Assembly (NCBI GenBank): GCA_019636285.1
Contig: JAHBXV010000014.1
Location: 62,001-126,000 of the forward strand
Origin: Planctomycetaceae bacterium
Lineage (GTDB): Bacteria > Planctomycetota > Planctomycetia > Planctomycetales > Planctomycetaceae
Length of the DNA: 64,000 nt
Direction: 5' to 3'
Positions 37,077 through 45,414 of the stretch are shown one piece after another. The translations under genes were made by a program, and so were the position numbers. Each line of letters starts with the position of its first letter. Within the stretch, counting starts at the first letter, position 1. The notes below the pieces were generated by a model, which ran no database searches, had not been told where the DNA came from, and saw only the letters and a list, made by a program, of their open reading frames with translations.

Positions 37077-37466
37077 ATGCCAGGTAACCTTAATGATTAC
37101 GACGACCGAGCGGAGCTGACCAGTTACATTTGGCACAACTATTCACAGCTCTTCAATGAGACTGAGCAGCTTGCAAGCCGAACATTGCTAGCAGAGGCAA
37201 AAGCCGCGAATTGCGATTCTGAACCGATGCGGCGGATGCTCTTGGGAAAGTGGTGCCACAGAGGGCTTGAAGAAGTCGACCAGCTATTGGCGGAAGGAGA
37301 GATTGCGTTTCGGATCGCTGCCGCAGCGCGTGTGCTGGCGACGCATCCCGATGAAGTGTTCGTCAATCGGTGCTCGAAATGTCAGTGCATCGTTGCGACC
37401 CCGCGTGCGAAGCAATGCCTTTGGTGCGGGTATGACTGGCACGGTGTACCATCTCTCAATGAGTGA
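37077..37466 (+). CDS. Unknown protein with C-terminal zinc ribbon
   Basis: A 129-residue protein. The helical N-terminal part (DYDDRAELTSYIWHNYSQLF, RRMLLGKWCHRGLEEVDQLL) is followed by a four-cysteine zinc ribbon, CSKCQCIVATPRAKQCLWCG (CxxC pairs 16 residues apart), near the C terminus. I do not recognise a named family. The ATG at 37077 is the first that avoids reading through the palindromic repeat. The stop overlaps the next gene's GTG start (GTGA, 37463-37466), implying translational coupling. Base composition looks lower in G+C than in flanking genes. Confidence 0.6.
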   Translation: MPGNLNDYDDRAELTSYIWHNYSQLFNETEQLASRTLLAEAKAANCDSEPMRRMLLGKWCHRGLEEVDQLLAEGEIAFRIAAAARVLATHPDEVFVNRCSKCQCIVATPRAKQCLWCGYDWHGVPSLNE

Positions 37467-37957
37467 ACGCCCCATGGAAGCCGAGAAACGCGAACGGCCG
37501 AGGCGTGCGAGATGATGGAAAACTCCACGTGAATCCCATCAAGCTCCTTGGAATGGCCGCTTTTTCGCTGGTCGTCCTCGCGGTGGCATTGCCTCCGCTG
37601 GACCAGGGGCGCCAGGAAGCTCGCTTTGCCCAGGCATACTCGCAGGCTCGCGCGATTCAGCAGGGGCAGTTGTCGGCGGAGACGCTTGATCCTTGGGGAT
37701 CGCCATATCTCATCATCGAGGGTAAAGAAACGATCATTCGCGTCGTGTCATCTGGGCCGAATGGAACATCGCACGCGAACGGTTTCGACGACGATATCTG
37801 GTCTGATATGACCGAACCGCCTCATCGTCGATTTGAGCGGGCGAGGAATTGGCGTTTGGCGCTGACATTCGCTTTGGCAGCGAGTCCGTGGTTGATTGTC
37901 ATCGTGCGGCGCGTGGCTCGGGGCGTTCAAAACGGCTCAATTCACGTGACGAAATGA
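37463..37957 (+). CDS. Two-span membrane protein with a pseudopilin GspG-like core
   Basis: A 164-residue protein with a membrane segment near residues 27-45 (KLLGMAAFSLVVLAVALPP) and another near 130-148. The intervening domain resembles the C-terminal part of type II secretion major pseudopilins: DPWGSPYLII and the calcium-loop-like VSSGPNGTSHANGFDDDIW. The usual prepilin leader and Glu-5 are absent and a second membrane span is added, so it is not a normal pseudopilin. The GTG at 37463 overlaps the stop of the upstream gene; a GTG at residue 23 is an alternative. The 3' end overlaps the convergent next gene by 16 bases. Confidence 0.6.
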   Translation: MNAPWKPRNANGRGVRDDGKLHVNPIKLLGMAAFSLVVLAVALPPLDQGRQEARFAQAYSQARAIQQGQLSAETLDPWGSPYLIIEGKETIIRVVSSGPNGTSHANGFDDDIWSDMTEPPHRRFERARNWRLALTFALAASPWLIVIVRRVARGVQNGSIHVTK

Positions 37958-38406
37958 CCGAAACCCGAGCCACTTCGGAATCTCTGCCAAGCGAGAACGG
38001 AAAGCACAGCCGTCACCAAGAGCAGTACAGCAATCAAGTAATGCACTGCTACTTGGCACCAATCAGTTGCAAGCCGGACAGCCCGATACTGATCCGCATC
38101 GCCGCCCGGGTCATCACACGCTTTTCGTGGCAGCACCAGGTAGGTTCCCAGTGGTTTGAACGGAAAATACGCCAGAGTAAACCAGTAGACACTCTGGTAG
38201 ACCACAGGCTCGCACTCAGCGTCTTCTGCGGCCCGCGCCAAATCACCTCTGAGCTTCTGTCTGTATCGGCGGCCGTAGAGCTGGCAATCGGAAACGTCGT
38301 AAACCACGATTTCCTCGACGTCCGATCCTGCAATCAATTGGCGGATCAGCGCTTCGCGATTGACGCTTAGATCTGAGTTGATTTTGTTCAAGCGAGGTTC
38401 ACTCAC
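37942..38406 (-). CDS. Unknown protein with C-terminal membrane anchor
   Basis: A 154-residue protein with a soluble N-terminal domain (REALIRQLIAGSDVEEIVVYDVSDC) and a single hydrophobic segment near the end (VHYLIAVLLLVTAVLSVLAW), so it is probably tail-anchored. I recognise no family. The start is a GTG at 38406 with GGAG 9 bases upstream. Its 3' end overlaps the end of the plus-strand gene before it. It shares the lower G+C look of this block. Confidence 0.5.
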   Translation of the reverse strand: MSEPRLNKINSDLSVNREALIRQLIAGSDVEEIVVYDVSDCQLYGRRYRQKLRGDLARAAEDAECEPVVYQSVYWFTLAYFPFKPLGTYLVLPRKACDDPGGDADQYRAVRLATDWCQVAVHYLIAVLLLVTAVLSVLAWQRFRSGSGFGHFVT

Positions 38407-38527
38407 TCCTGACGACTCCGAGATCTAGCTTGTTCCCGCCCCCCTCCCACTTGAGAGGGCAACACTATGTCCCTGTTCAGGACCGATTGGGCTTCTCTCT
38501 GGCGGAAGTACTTCCTAGTTGAAAACC

Positions 38528-39283
38528 CTACCGAGCATGCCCGGGCTTGAATTGCGAATCGCCGGTTTCCAGCAGGTATCGTAAGCCTTGCTTGAAAGAA
38601 GCTCGTGCATCCATCCGCAGATGCTTGATCCATGCGGGTTTCGGTTCCTGACGAAACCATGCCGCATGGGCCAGGGCGTAGCCGAACATCGGCTGCGTCA
38701 TGTACTCTGGCTTCCGACCGTTCGAGCCAGGCCAGGTGGTGAAATCGCTCGGCCAGGTTCGCGGGACGTTCGCCAGGAAAAGGCCCAACCCGTGAAAGAC
38801 AACGGTCAAGTCCGTCAGCAGTTCGTTGTCGAACACGTCATCGGGAATTCGTCGTTCGCCGAGCAGCCGAAGATGAGCAAGTTCGTGCGCGATCGTCCCC
38901 ACCAACGTCATCGGCTCGTCGAGCTGTGACGTCTCCAGATGAATCACCGTTTTATGGGACCGTTCGTCATACAGGCCCGCGGTGCGCGGCAGATACTGGC
39001 CACGGTCATTAACCAACCATACTTCGTTGCGATCCGTGAACAACTCCAGTTCAACCAGTCGGGGATCGGCATCCATATAACGGCACACACGATCCAGCAG
39101 GACTCGTACCGACTTCAGGGATGCATCGTAGGCGTCGGGGAAGAACTCCTCGAGCGGGAGAATCATGGCGCGACGGACAAAGATGTCGAGCCCGAATTCT
39201 GAAGCGAGCCATTGCAGGCGGCGCTCAACCCAGTTTTTTGCATTGGGATCAACGGGGCATGTCGGGCGGAACCATCCAAACAT
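38528..39283 (-). CDS. Zincin-like putative metallopeptidase
   Basis: A 251-residue cytoplasmic-looking protein with an HExxH motif, H133-E-L-A-H137, in GTIAHELAHLRLLGE. This is followed by DNELLTDLTVVFHGLGLFLAN, in which E154 could be the third zinc ligand. The surrounding pattern fits minimal zincin families annotated only as hypothetical. There is no signal peptide. The substrate is unknown. It is the fourth gene of a block of unfamiliar genes and lies 121 bases upstream of the tail-anchored protein on the same strand, so the two may be cotranscribed. Confidence 0.62.
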   Translation of the reverse strand: MFGWFRPTCPVDPNAKNWVERRLQWLASEFGLDIFVRRAMILPLEEFFPDAYDASLKSVRVLLDRVCRYMDADPRLVELELFTDRNEVWLVNDRGQYLPRTAGLYDERSHKTVIHLETSQLDEPMTLVGTIAHELAHLRLLGERRIPDDVFDNELLTDLTVVFHGLGLFLANVPRTWPSDFTTWPGSNGRKPEYMTQPMFGYALAHAAWFRQEPKPAWIKHLRMDARASFKQGLRYLLETGDSQFKPGHAR

Positions 39284-39301
39284 TGTCGCACGCTGGTCTT
39301 A

Positions 39302-39337
39302 CTAGGCACGGCGATTCTTTCGGAAACGTATGCCTAG
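39302..39337. repeat. Short inverted repeat CTAGGCA/TGCCTAG
   Basis: CTAGGCA (39302-39308) and TGCCTAG (39331-39337) flank 22 bases, just upstream of the zincin gene, with a further ACCTAG at 39343. It could be an operator for that gene or a worn element end. Confidence 0.35.
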
Positions 39338-39433
39338 AAAATACCTAGCGCCGGCAGAATAGCAATCGCCTTCCATCGGAGTGTCGCATTCCGAGGAGTT
39401 AACCAAGGCAGAACCTGAGCGAGAGTGATGGAC

Positions 39434-40936
39434 TCACGTCCCGGAAGTGACATCCGGAATAGCCATCGGAAAGACATCGTTCTCGCCAACTTCCCGGCGA
39501 AGGATGGTGACCGCTTTCTCGATGATTTCGGGGTGCTCCTTGGCCATGTCGTGCGATTCGCCCGGGTCGGCTTTCAGGTCATAGACTTCCCACGGGCCGG
39601 GCTTTTTGGTTTTGAGGCCCTGGCGGACGACTTTGTAGTTGCCCATGCGGACGGCGACCTGGCCGCCGTATTCGGGGAAGACCCAGACCAGGGGCTTGCG
39701 GTCGGCGAGTGTTTCCGTCTCACTCGTAAGGACTGGCCAGAGGCTGTTGCCGTCGAGGTTGGCGGGGGCGTCGAGGCTGCAGGCTTCGCAGAGGGTGGGG
39801 AACCAGTCGGCGAAGTAGCCGGGGGTGTCGTTCACCGCCCCGGCGGGGATGCGGCCGGGAAGGCGGGCCAGTGTGGGGACGCGAATGCCGCCCTCGTAAA
39901 CACTCCCCTTATAGCCGCGCAGATGGCGGGTGCTGTTAAAGAATTTCGCGTCGACGCCGCCGACATGGAACTTCGGGTTCGCGGGGCGGTCGTGCGTGGT
40001 GCCGTTGTCGCTGCTGAAGATGACGAGCGTGCGATTGGCGAGGTTGTTCTGGTCGAGGGCGGTGAGGACGCGGCCGACGTAACCATCGAGATCGCTGATC
40101 ATCGCCGCATAGGCAGCGCGCGGGCGGGGATGCGGCAGGTAGCCGTTCTCGCCCCTGTAAACGTCATTGTCCCACTCAGCCGGGAACTTCCCGACCGAGG
40201 CTCGCGGCGGATGCATGGCGACGTGCGGTTCGGTGAACGGCAGATAGAGGAAGAAGGGTTTCGCGGCGTTGTCAGCGACGAACTTCTCGGCTTCGGCGAC
40301 CATCAGCGTGGGGGCATAGGTCTGGCCGATCCAGTCGTCGAGTTTGACGTCTCCTTCCGGTTGCCGGGCGTTTCCAGGGATGGGCTTTTCGTTGATGATG
40401 ATCTTCTGATCGTTCCGCCAAAGGTGAGGCGGATAAAAACTATGAGCGATGCTCTGGCAGTTATAGCCGAAGAACAGGTCGAAGCCTTTCTTGTTCGGGT
40501 CGCCGGTGCTGCCGACTGGACCCAGGCCCCACTTCCCCATCGCCCCGGTGGTATAGCCGGCCTTCTGGAAGGCCATGGCCACCGTGGGGACTTCGTCGCT
40601 AATCGGGTATTGGCCTTCGTCGAACTGCGGGAGCACCTTCGGAGCCGAGAGGTTGCTGCGGATCTCGGCATGGCCCAGATGTTTGCCGGTCATCAGAACG
40701 CAGCGTGATGGCGCGCAGACTGGAGCCCCGCTGTAGTGCTGGGTGAAGCGCATGCCTTGCGAGGCCAGGCGGTCTAAATTCGGCGTGGGGATTTTCTCCT
40801 GTCCGTAACAACCCAGCTCGCCCCAGCCAAGGTCGTCGGCGAGGATGAAGACGACGTTGAGCGGCTGGTCGGCGGCGGGAAGGTAGCCGGTCAGGCAGCC
40901 GAAGAGAACCAGCAGGACACAGGCGAAGCGGATCAT
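39434..40936 (-). CDS. Secreted arylsulfatase-type sulfatase
   Basis: A 500-residue exported type I sulfatase. The signal peptide (FACVLLVLFGCLTGYLPA) is followed by the metal site NVVFILADDLGWGELGCYG. The formylglycine signature is C74-A-P-S-R with TGKHLGHA, where Cys74 is the residue to be matured. The later blocks TGAMGKWGLG, PFFLYLPFTEPHVAMHPP, FSSDNGTTHD and GYKGSVYEGGIRVP also fit. Such enzymes desulfate polysaccharides or aryl sulfates; planctomycetes carry many. No maturase gene is adjacent. The ATG at 40936 has AGGAG 8 bases upstream. It is divergent from the serine hydrolase gene. Confidence 0.95.
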   Translation of the reverse strand: MIRFACVLLVLFGCLTGYLPAADQPLNVVFILADDLGWGELGCYGQEKIPTPNLDRLASQGMRFTQHYSGAPVCAPSRCVLMTGKHLGHAEIRSNLSAPKVLPQFDEGQYPISDEVPTVAMAFQKAGYTTGAMGKWGLGPVGSTGDPNKKGFDLFFGYNCQSIAHSFYPPHLWRNDQKIIINEKPIPGNARQPEGDVKLDDWIGQTYAPTLMVAEAEKFVADNAAKPFFLYLPFTEPHVAMHPPRASVGKFPAEWDNDVYRGENGYLPHPRPRAAYAAMISDLDGYVGRVLTALDQNNLANRTLVIFSSDNGTTHDRPANPKFHVGGVDAKFFNSTRHLRGYKGSVYEGGIRVPTLARLPGRIPAGAVNDTPGYFADWFPTLCEACSLDAPANLDGNSLWPVLTSETETLADRKPLVWVFPEYGGQVAVRMGNYKVVRQGLKTKKPGPWEVYDLKADPGESHDMAKEHPEIIEKAVTILRREVGENDVFPMAIPDVTSGT

Positions 40937-40983
40937 GCGGGAAACTCCTCGGTCATGGGGCTGTTCGGGAATAGCGAAGATTC

Positions 40984-41028
40984 GCACTGGCAGAGCCAGT
41001 GGCACACAATGCCAAGTCAGTGGCACAC
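40984..41028. repeat. CACTGGC palindromic element plus partial copy
   Basis: GCACTGGCAGAGCCAGTGGCACAC occupies 40984-41007, with CACTGGC/GCCAGTG arms and a 3-base loop. Eleven bases later CAGTGGCACAC (41018-41028) repeats its right end. The same element occurs twice, inverted, at 61435-61512. It lies between the divergent sulfatase and serine hydrolase genes. Confidence 0.75.
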
Positions 41029-41146
41029 GCTCGTTCTCCGTGAATCGTGAATGCGGTCAGCTTCGCCCCTTGCGGCCGAGGGGTCAACAGAGTCGAATCA
41101 GGCAAGCGCTGTTTCCTGCTCGACCATCAGCGAAGCGAGATCACCC

Positions 41147-42253
41147 ATGTTGCACCGACGCGGTTTTCTGGGCTGTCTGGCAGGGTCGCTACTCCTCGCT
41201 TCGCGTTCGGCGCGAGCGGAGATTCCCGGAGCCGATGCGGCTTCCGATGTGCTGGCCAAGGCCGTGCGCGATGGCCAGGTGCGGGCAGCGGCGCTGTGCG
41301 TGATGCGGCGCGACGAAGTTGTCCGCGAACACTTCGGGGCGGGAACGTCGAACGAGTCGATGTTTCTGCTCGGCTCCATTACCAAGCCGATCTGTCTGGC
41401 CGCCGTCATGACGCTGTTCGATCAGAAGAAGTTCTCGCTGGACGATCCGGTCAATCGCTACCTGCCGGCGTTCGCGGGAGAGGGCCGCGAGCAGGTCACC
41501 CTGCGGCATCTGATGACGCACACTTCGGGTCTGCCCGACCAACTCGCGAACAACGCCATGCTGCGCGCCGAACACGCCGGGCTGAGTGAGTTTGTCGCCG
41601 AGACGATGCGGACGCCGCTCAGCTTTCCCGCCGGGTCGAATTACCAGTATTCGAGCATGGGCACCCTGCTGGCGACGCGCGTCGGCGAAGTTCTCTCCGG
41701 CATGGCCATCGACAAACTCGTCGCGGAAACGGTGTTCAAGCCGCTGGAAATGAGGCGTTCCGTACTCGGGCTCGGGAATTACAAACTCGAAGACATGATT
41801 GCCTGCCAGACCGAGCAGGCGGCACCGGAATCGGGTGCGGGAGACCCGTCGGCGAAGAGCTGGGACTGGAACAGCCAATATTGGCGCGGGTTGGGAGCCC
41901 CCTGGGGCGGCGGCCATTCCTCAGCCGAAGATGTCGCGAGATTTCTTGGGGAATTCATGGGGAAGCGCGGGCGCTCGCTCAAACCGTCGACCGCCGAATT
42001 GATGACGACCAACCACAATCCGATGGGCCTGACGCCGCGCGGGCTGGGGTTCGCGGTCGGTCGCGTGGCGGGAAGTCCCGGCTGTTCCGAACAGACCTTT
42101 GGCCACACCGGTTCGACGGGAACGATCTGCTGGGCCGATCCGAAACAGGAAACCATTTGCGTCGTGCTGACATCGCTCCCCGGTCGGGCGATCACGCCCC
42201 ACCCGCGACAACTGGCAGCCGATCGAGTCGCGATGGCATTCGGACCCGCCTAG
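41147..42253 (+). CDS. Exported serine hydrolase, beta-lactamase/class C-like family
   Basis: A 368-residue protein with a twin-arginine-like signal (HRRGFLGCLAGSLLLASRSARA). The core has the penicillin-binding/beta-lactamase-like hydrolase pattern: S77-I-T-K80 as the catalytic SxxK, THTSGLPD, a tyrosine motif YSSMG (Y168), and FGHTGSTG near the end in place of KTG. Relatives include esterases, D-aminopeptidases and penicillin-recognising proteins, so antibiotic resistance should not be assumed. The ATG at 41147 starts the signal peptide. It is followed after 59 bases by another secreted protein gene on the same strand. Confidence 0.88.
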   Translation: MLHRRGFLGCLAGSLLLASRSARAEIPGADAASDVLAKAVRDGQVRAAALCVMRRDEVVREHFGAGTSNESMFLLGSITKPICLAAVMTLFDQKKFSLDDPVNRYLPAFAGEGREQVTLRHLMTHTSGLPDQLANNAMLRAEHAGLSEFVAETMRTPLSFPAGSNYQYSSMGTLLATRVGEVLSGMAIDKLVAETVFKPLEMRRSVLGLGNYKLEDMIACQTEQAAPESGAGDPSAKSWDWNSQYWRGLGAPWGGGHSSAEDVARFLGEFMGKRGRSLKPSTAELMTTNHNPMGLTPRGLGFAVGRVAGSPGCSEQTFGHTGSTGTICWADPKQETICVVLTSLPGRAITPHPRQLAADRVAMAFGPA

Positions 42254-42285
42254 CTGAAAGCGGAAAGTAAAAAGCGGAGAGCCAG
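42253..42285 (+). repeat. Heptad tandem array after the serine hydrolase stop codon
   Basis: Starting with the G of the TAG stop, the sequence reads in 7-base units: GCTGAAA, GCGGAAA, GTAAAAA, GCGGAGA, then GCCAG. The shorter remnant at 18629-18647 has the same end and the same place after a TAG stop. Confidence 0.5.
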
Positions 42286-42312
42286 CGAATGGCAAATACT
42301 CAAGGACACGTC

Positions 42313-42921
42313 ATGGACATTCGAGCGTTTGTGCTGTTGACCAGCAGTATGTTGGCGGTGCCGCAATTGGCACGCGCTGAACAGTTCGTGTTGTTCGATG
42401 CGACGTTTACCTACACGCACGAGGATGCGCTGAATTCGAAGCCGAGCAAGTCGCACTACTATGTGCGCGAGCCGCTCTTGAACCCGGATCGCCCGAAAGA
42501 CTGGACAAGTCCAGTCGACTACCGGAACGGGACGATTCACATCCGGACGGAAGTCCTCGAGAAACCCGCCGGTGGTGAGCCGACGACGTGGTCGATCTGC
42601 TACATCCCGAACAAGGGGCAGAAGAACGGCTACGGCTGCACCGGGACCGTGATCTATCGCGAGAAAGGAGTCTACGAACAGGACGTCCCGATGACGAAGT
42701 TCTGGGAAAACGATTCGATCATCTGGACGGAAGGCATCCGGCAGATGGACCTGGTCATGAAAGACGGCAGCGGCGGCCAGGGCCACGTCCACAAGCGCGG
42801 CGACCCGGAAAAGTTCTTCCCGACCAAAGTCCGCATCACGGTCATCCAGGTCTCGGCCGGCGCGAAGTACGACCCCAGCCTCGTCCCCGGACTTCCAGCA
42901 AAAGAGGCCACAAAGAAGTGA
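42313..42921 (+). CDS. Secreted protein of unknown function
   Basis: A 202-residue exported protein. The signal peptide (FVLLTSSMLAVPQLARA) is followed by a beta-rich domain: FVLFDATFTYTHEDAL, SKSHYYVREPLLNPDRP, DYRNGTIHIRTEVLEKP, SICYIPNKGQKNGYGCTGTVIYREKG. It resembles conserved planctomycete secreted proteins without a named function. ATG 42313 has AAGGA 6 bases upstream, which decides against the ATG at 42289. Its position after the serine hydrolase suggests shared expression. No catalytic residues can be picked out. Confidence 0.65.
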   Translation: MDIRAFVLLTSSMLAVPQLARAEQFVLFDATFTYTHEDALNSKPSKSHYYVREPLLNPDRPKDWTSPVDYRNGTIHIRTEVLEKPAGGEPTTWSICYIPNKGQKNGYGCTGTVIYREKGVYEQDVPMTKFWENDSIIWTEGIRQMDLVMKDGSGGQGHVHKRGDPEKFFPTKVRITVIQVSAGAKYDPSLVPGLPAKEATKK

Positions 42922-43052
42922 ACAACGGTTGCTGGGTTAAGCCGGTCGCACCGAGTCTCCCACCTGTACCGATTATGCGGCCGAGTCGGCTGGGCGGTCG
43001 TGGGGTGGGGATGTTGTTGACGGGCTGCCGATGGACCCATTAAGATTCATTC

Positions 43053-45344
43053 ATGGGTCGAACCTCCGCCCTGCCCGCCCACGCCTCCCGCCGCATTGGC
43101 AGCCGCACCATGCCACACGCCCGCCTGTTTGCTCAAATCCCTGTGTTGCCGGTCGTCATGACACTGGTTGTCGGATTGTCGTCATCCGGACAATCCGCGG
43201 AGCCGGGAAAGGTTGTGAGCTTCCGCAATGACGTGATGCCCGTTCTCACGAAATCGGGCTGCAACATTGGGGTCTGTCACGCCAAGGCGGGGAATGGCCA
43301 GAACGGCTTTCAACTGTCGCTCCTGGGCTTCGAGCCGGACGAAGACTACGAACACCTGGTGAAGGAAGGTCGAGGACGGAGGATTTCGCCCGGTTCGCCC
43401 GACAAGAGTCTCCTGCTTCTCAAGGGGGCCGCCCTGCTCCCGCACGGGGGCGGCGTACGCCTGCCAGCCGATTCGCCCGGCTTCGCGGTCTTGCGAGCGT
43501 GGATCGAACAGGGCGCGGTCAATGATCTGACAACCGCGCCGCAACTGACGAAATTTGAAGTGGAGCCGAGCCGCGGGACCGTCACGTTGGGTTCGAGCCA
43601 GCAATTGAAGGCGGTTGCTCATTTCGCCGACGGATCGACACGGGACGTGACGCCCGAAGCGCTCTATGAATCGAACGACGCGGCGATGGCCGAGGTGAAC
43701 ACGACTGGTCTCGTGAATGTGAAGGACATCTCCGGGAAAGCGTCCGTCATGGTGCGCTACCAGGGGCAGATCGCCGTCTTCGCGGCTTCGATTCCGTTGG
43801 GGGCCCCGGTCGAATCGGTTCCGGCGTCGAAGAACTTCATCGACGATCTGGTCTTCGCCAACCTGCGGGAACTGGGGATTCCGCCCTCAGCCGTGTGCGA
43901 TGACGCGACGTTTCTGCGGCGGGTGACGCTGGACGTTTGCGGCCGGTTGCCGACGGAAGCAGAAACGACTGCTTTTCTGACCAACACGGCAGCCGACAAG
44001 CGAGAGGTGCTGGTCGACGAACTGTTGCGCAGTCCGGAGTATGCCGACTTTTTCGCAGGAAAATGGGCGGCGATCCTCAAGAATCGCCGAGACGATACGG
44101 GCGACCTGCCGGTCAACTTTGCCTTCCATGCCTGGGTCCGCGACAGCCTGCTCGCCAACAAACCGTACGACCAGTTCGTGCGGGAATTGCTGGCGGCCAC
44201 GGGAACCGTGCTGGGGAATCCGCCGGTCGCCTGGTACAAGCGCGTCAAAGACCCCAAGTCGCAACTGGAAGATGTGGCACAGTTGTTCCTCGGCGTTCGC
44301 ATGCAATGCGCTCAGTGCCACCATCACCCGTTCGAGCGCTGGAGCCAGGACGATTATTACGCGCTTGGGGCCTTCTTTGCGCAGGTGGGTCGCAAGCCCT
44401 CCGGCAAGCGGGATGAAGACCTGATTTTCCACAATCGGGGCGTGGCGACATTCGCCAACATGAAAACGGGTGAACCGAAGAAGCCCGCCGCGCTGGGCGA
44501 CTCGGTGGGAGAGATCGTGGCCGATGAAGACCCCCGGCTGCGCCTGGCCGACTGGATGGCCAATCCCAACAACCCCTTCTTCGCGAAGGCCCTTGTCAAT
44601 CGGTACTGGAAGCACTTCTTCGCGCGGGGGCTGATCGAGCCGGAAGACGACATCCGCGACTCGAACCCGCCGACCAATCCCGAACTGCTCGCGGCTCTCG
44701 AAAAGTCATTCATTGAAAGCGGCTTCGACCTCAAGAACCTCGTGCGGATGATGGTCACGTCGAATGCGTATCAACTGAGCGCGATGCCGAACGAGTACAA
44801 CGGCGTCGATCGCCAGAACTACTCACGCTACTACCCGCGCCGGCTACCCGCCGAAGTGCTGCTGGATTCGCTCGATCGCCTCGCCGAAACGCAGACCGAT
44901 TTCGCGAACCTGCCGCCGGGAACTCGGGCGATCGCCCTTCCCGACAACAGCTACAACCGCAGCAATCCTTTTCTGCGGGTCTTCGGACGGCCGGAAGGGG
45001 AAAGCGTGTGCGAGTGCGAGCGGGTCCAGTCGTCGAGCCTGGCCCAGAGCCTGTACCTGATTAATTCGGGAGAGGTCAAACAGAAGCTGGCGAACGGCAA
45101 CGGCCGGGCGGCGCGACTGGCCAAGGACGAACGCCCCGTCGAGGAGAAGATTCGCGAGTTGTACGTCGCGGCTTTTTCGCGGGAGCCGCGTCCGGACGAA
45201 TTGCAGACCGCGAAGGAATTCCTGGCCGAGGTGCGGTTGGGAGCCGACGGAAAACCGATCGACAGCACTCAGGCGGTGCGCGAGAATTTCCAGGATCTGA
45301 TCTGGGCCCTCGCGAACACCAAGGAGTTTCTGTTCAATCATTGA
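43053..45344 (+). CDS. Exported DUF1549/DUF1553 protein with heme-type motifs and an Ig-like domain
   Basis: A 763-residue protein of the type expanded in the Planctomycetes-Verrucomicrobia-Chlamydiae group. After a signal segment (about 25-48), the order is a cytochrome-like region with an unusual C70-N-I-G-V-C75-H76 motif. A bacterial Ig-like (BIG2) domain follows (about 165-248, LTKFEVEPSRGTVTLGSSQQLKAVA). DUF1549 comes next (about 262-470, IDDLVFANLRELGIPPSAVCDD) and holds a standard C419-A-Q-C422-H423 site. The last part is DUF1553 (about 510-760, LADWMANPNNPFFAKALVNRYWKHFF). The biochemical role is unproven; redox and polysaccharide-related roles have been suggested. It begins a three-gene set. 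An ATG at 43110 is an alternative start. Confidence 0.93.
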   Translation: MGRTSALPAHASRRIGSRTMPHARLFAQIPVLPVVMTLVVGLSSSGQSAEPGKVVSFRNDVMPVLTKSGCNIGVCHAKAGNGQNGFQLSLLGFEPDEDYEHLVKEGRGRRISPGSPDKSLLLLKGAALLPHGGGVRLPADSPGFAVLRAWIEQGAVNDLTTAPQLTKFEVEPSRGTVTLGSSQQLKAVAHFADGSTRDVTPEALYESNDAAMAEVNTTGLVNVKDISGKASVMVRYQGQIAVFAASIPLGAPVESVPASKNFIDDLVFANLRELGIPPSAVCDDATFLRRVTLDVCGRLPTEAETTAFLTNTAADKREVLVDELLRSPEYADFFAGKWAAILKNRRDDTGDLPVNFAFHAWVRDSLLANKPYDQFVRELLAATGTVLGNPPVAWYKRVKDPKSQLEDVAQLFLGVRMQCAQCHHHPFERWSQDDYYALGAFFAQVGRKPSGKRDEDLIFHNRGVATFANMKTGEPKKPAALGDSVGEIVADEDPRLRLADWMANPNNPFFAKALVNRYWKHFFARGLIEPEDDIRDSNPPTNPELLAALEKSFIESGFDLKNLVRMMVTSNAYQLSAMPNEYNGVDRQNYSRYYPRRLPAEVLLDSLDRLAETQTDFANLPPGTRAIALPDNSYNRSNPFLRVFGRPEGESVCECERVQSSSLAQSLYLINSGEVKQKLANGNGRAARLAKDERPVEEKIRELYVAAFSREPRPDELQTAKEFLAEVRLGADGKPIDSTQAVRENFQDLIWALANTKEFLFNH

Positions 45345-45414
45345 GATCTGGCCGCGCAAGATGACGAGATCAGCCAGACTTCAGGATCGACATTTCGACG
45401 AAGGCGAACGTTCG

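Noticed and set aside
39425-40708. 427-residue plus-strand frame opposite the sulfatase gene
   Set aside because: Antisense shadow; the sulfatase reading carries the formylglycine motif.
41147-42253. Serine hydrolase as an antibiotic-resistance beta-lactamase
   Set aside because: SxxK and HTG motifs fit the wider esterase/peptidase family; nothing points to beta-lactam hydrolysis.
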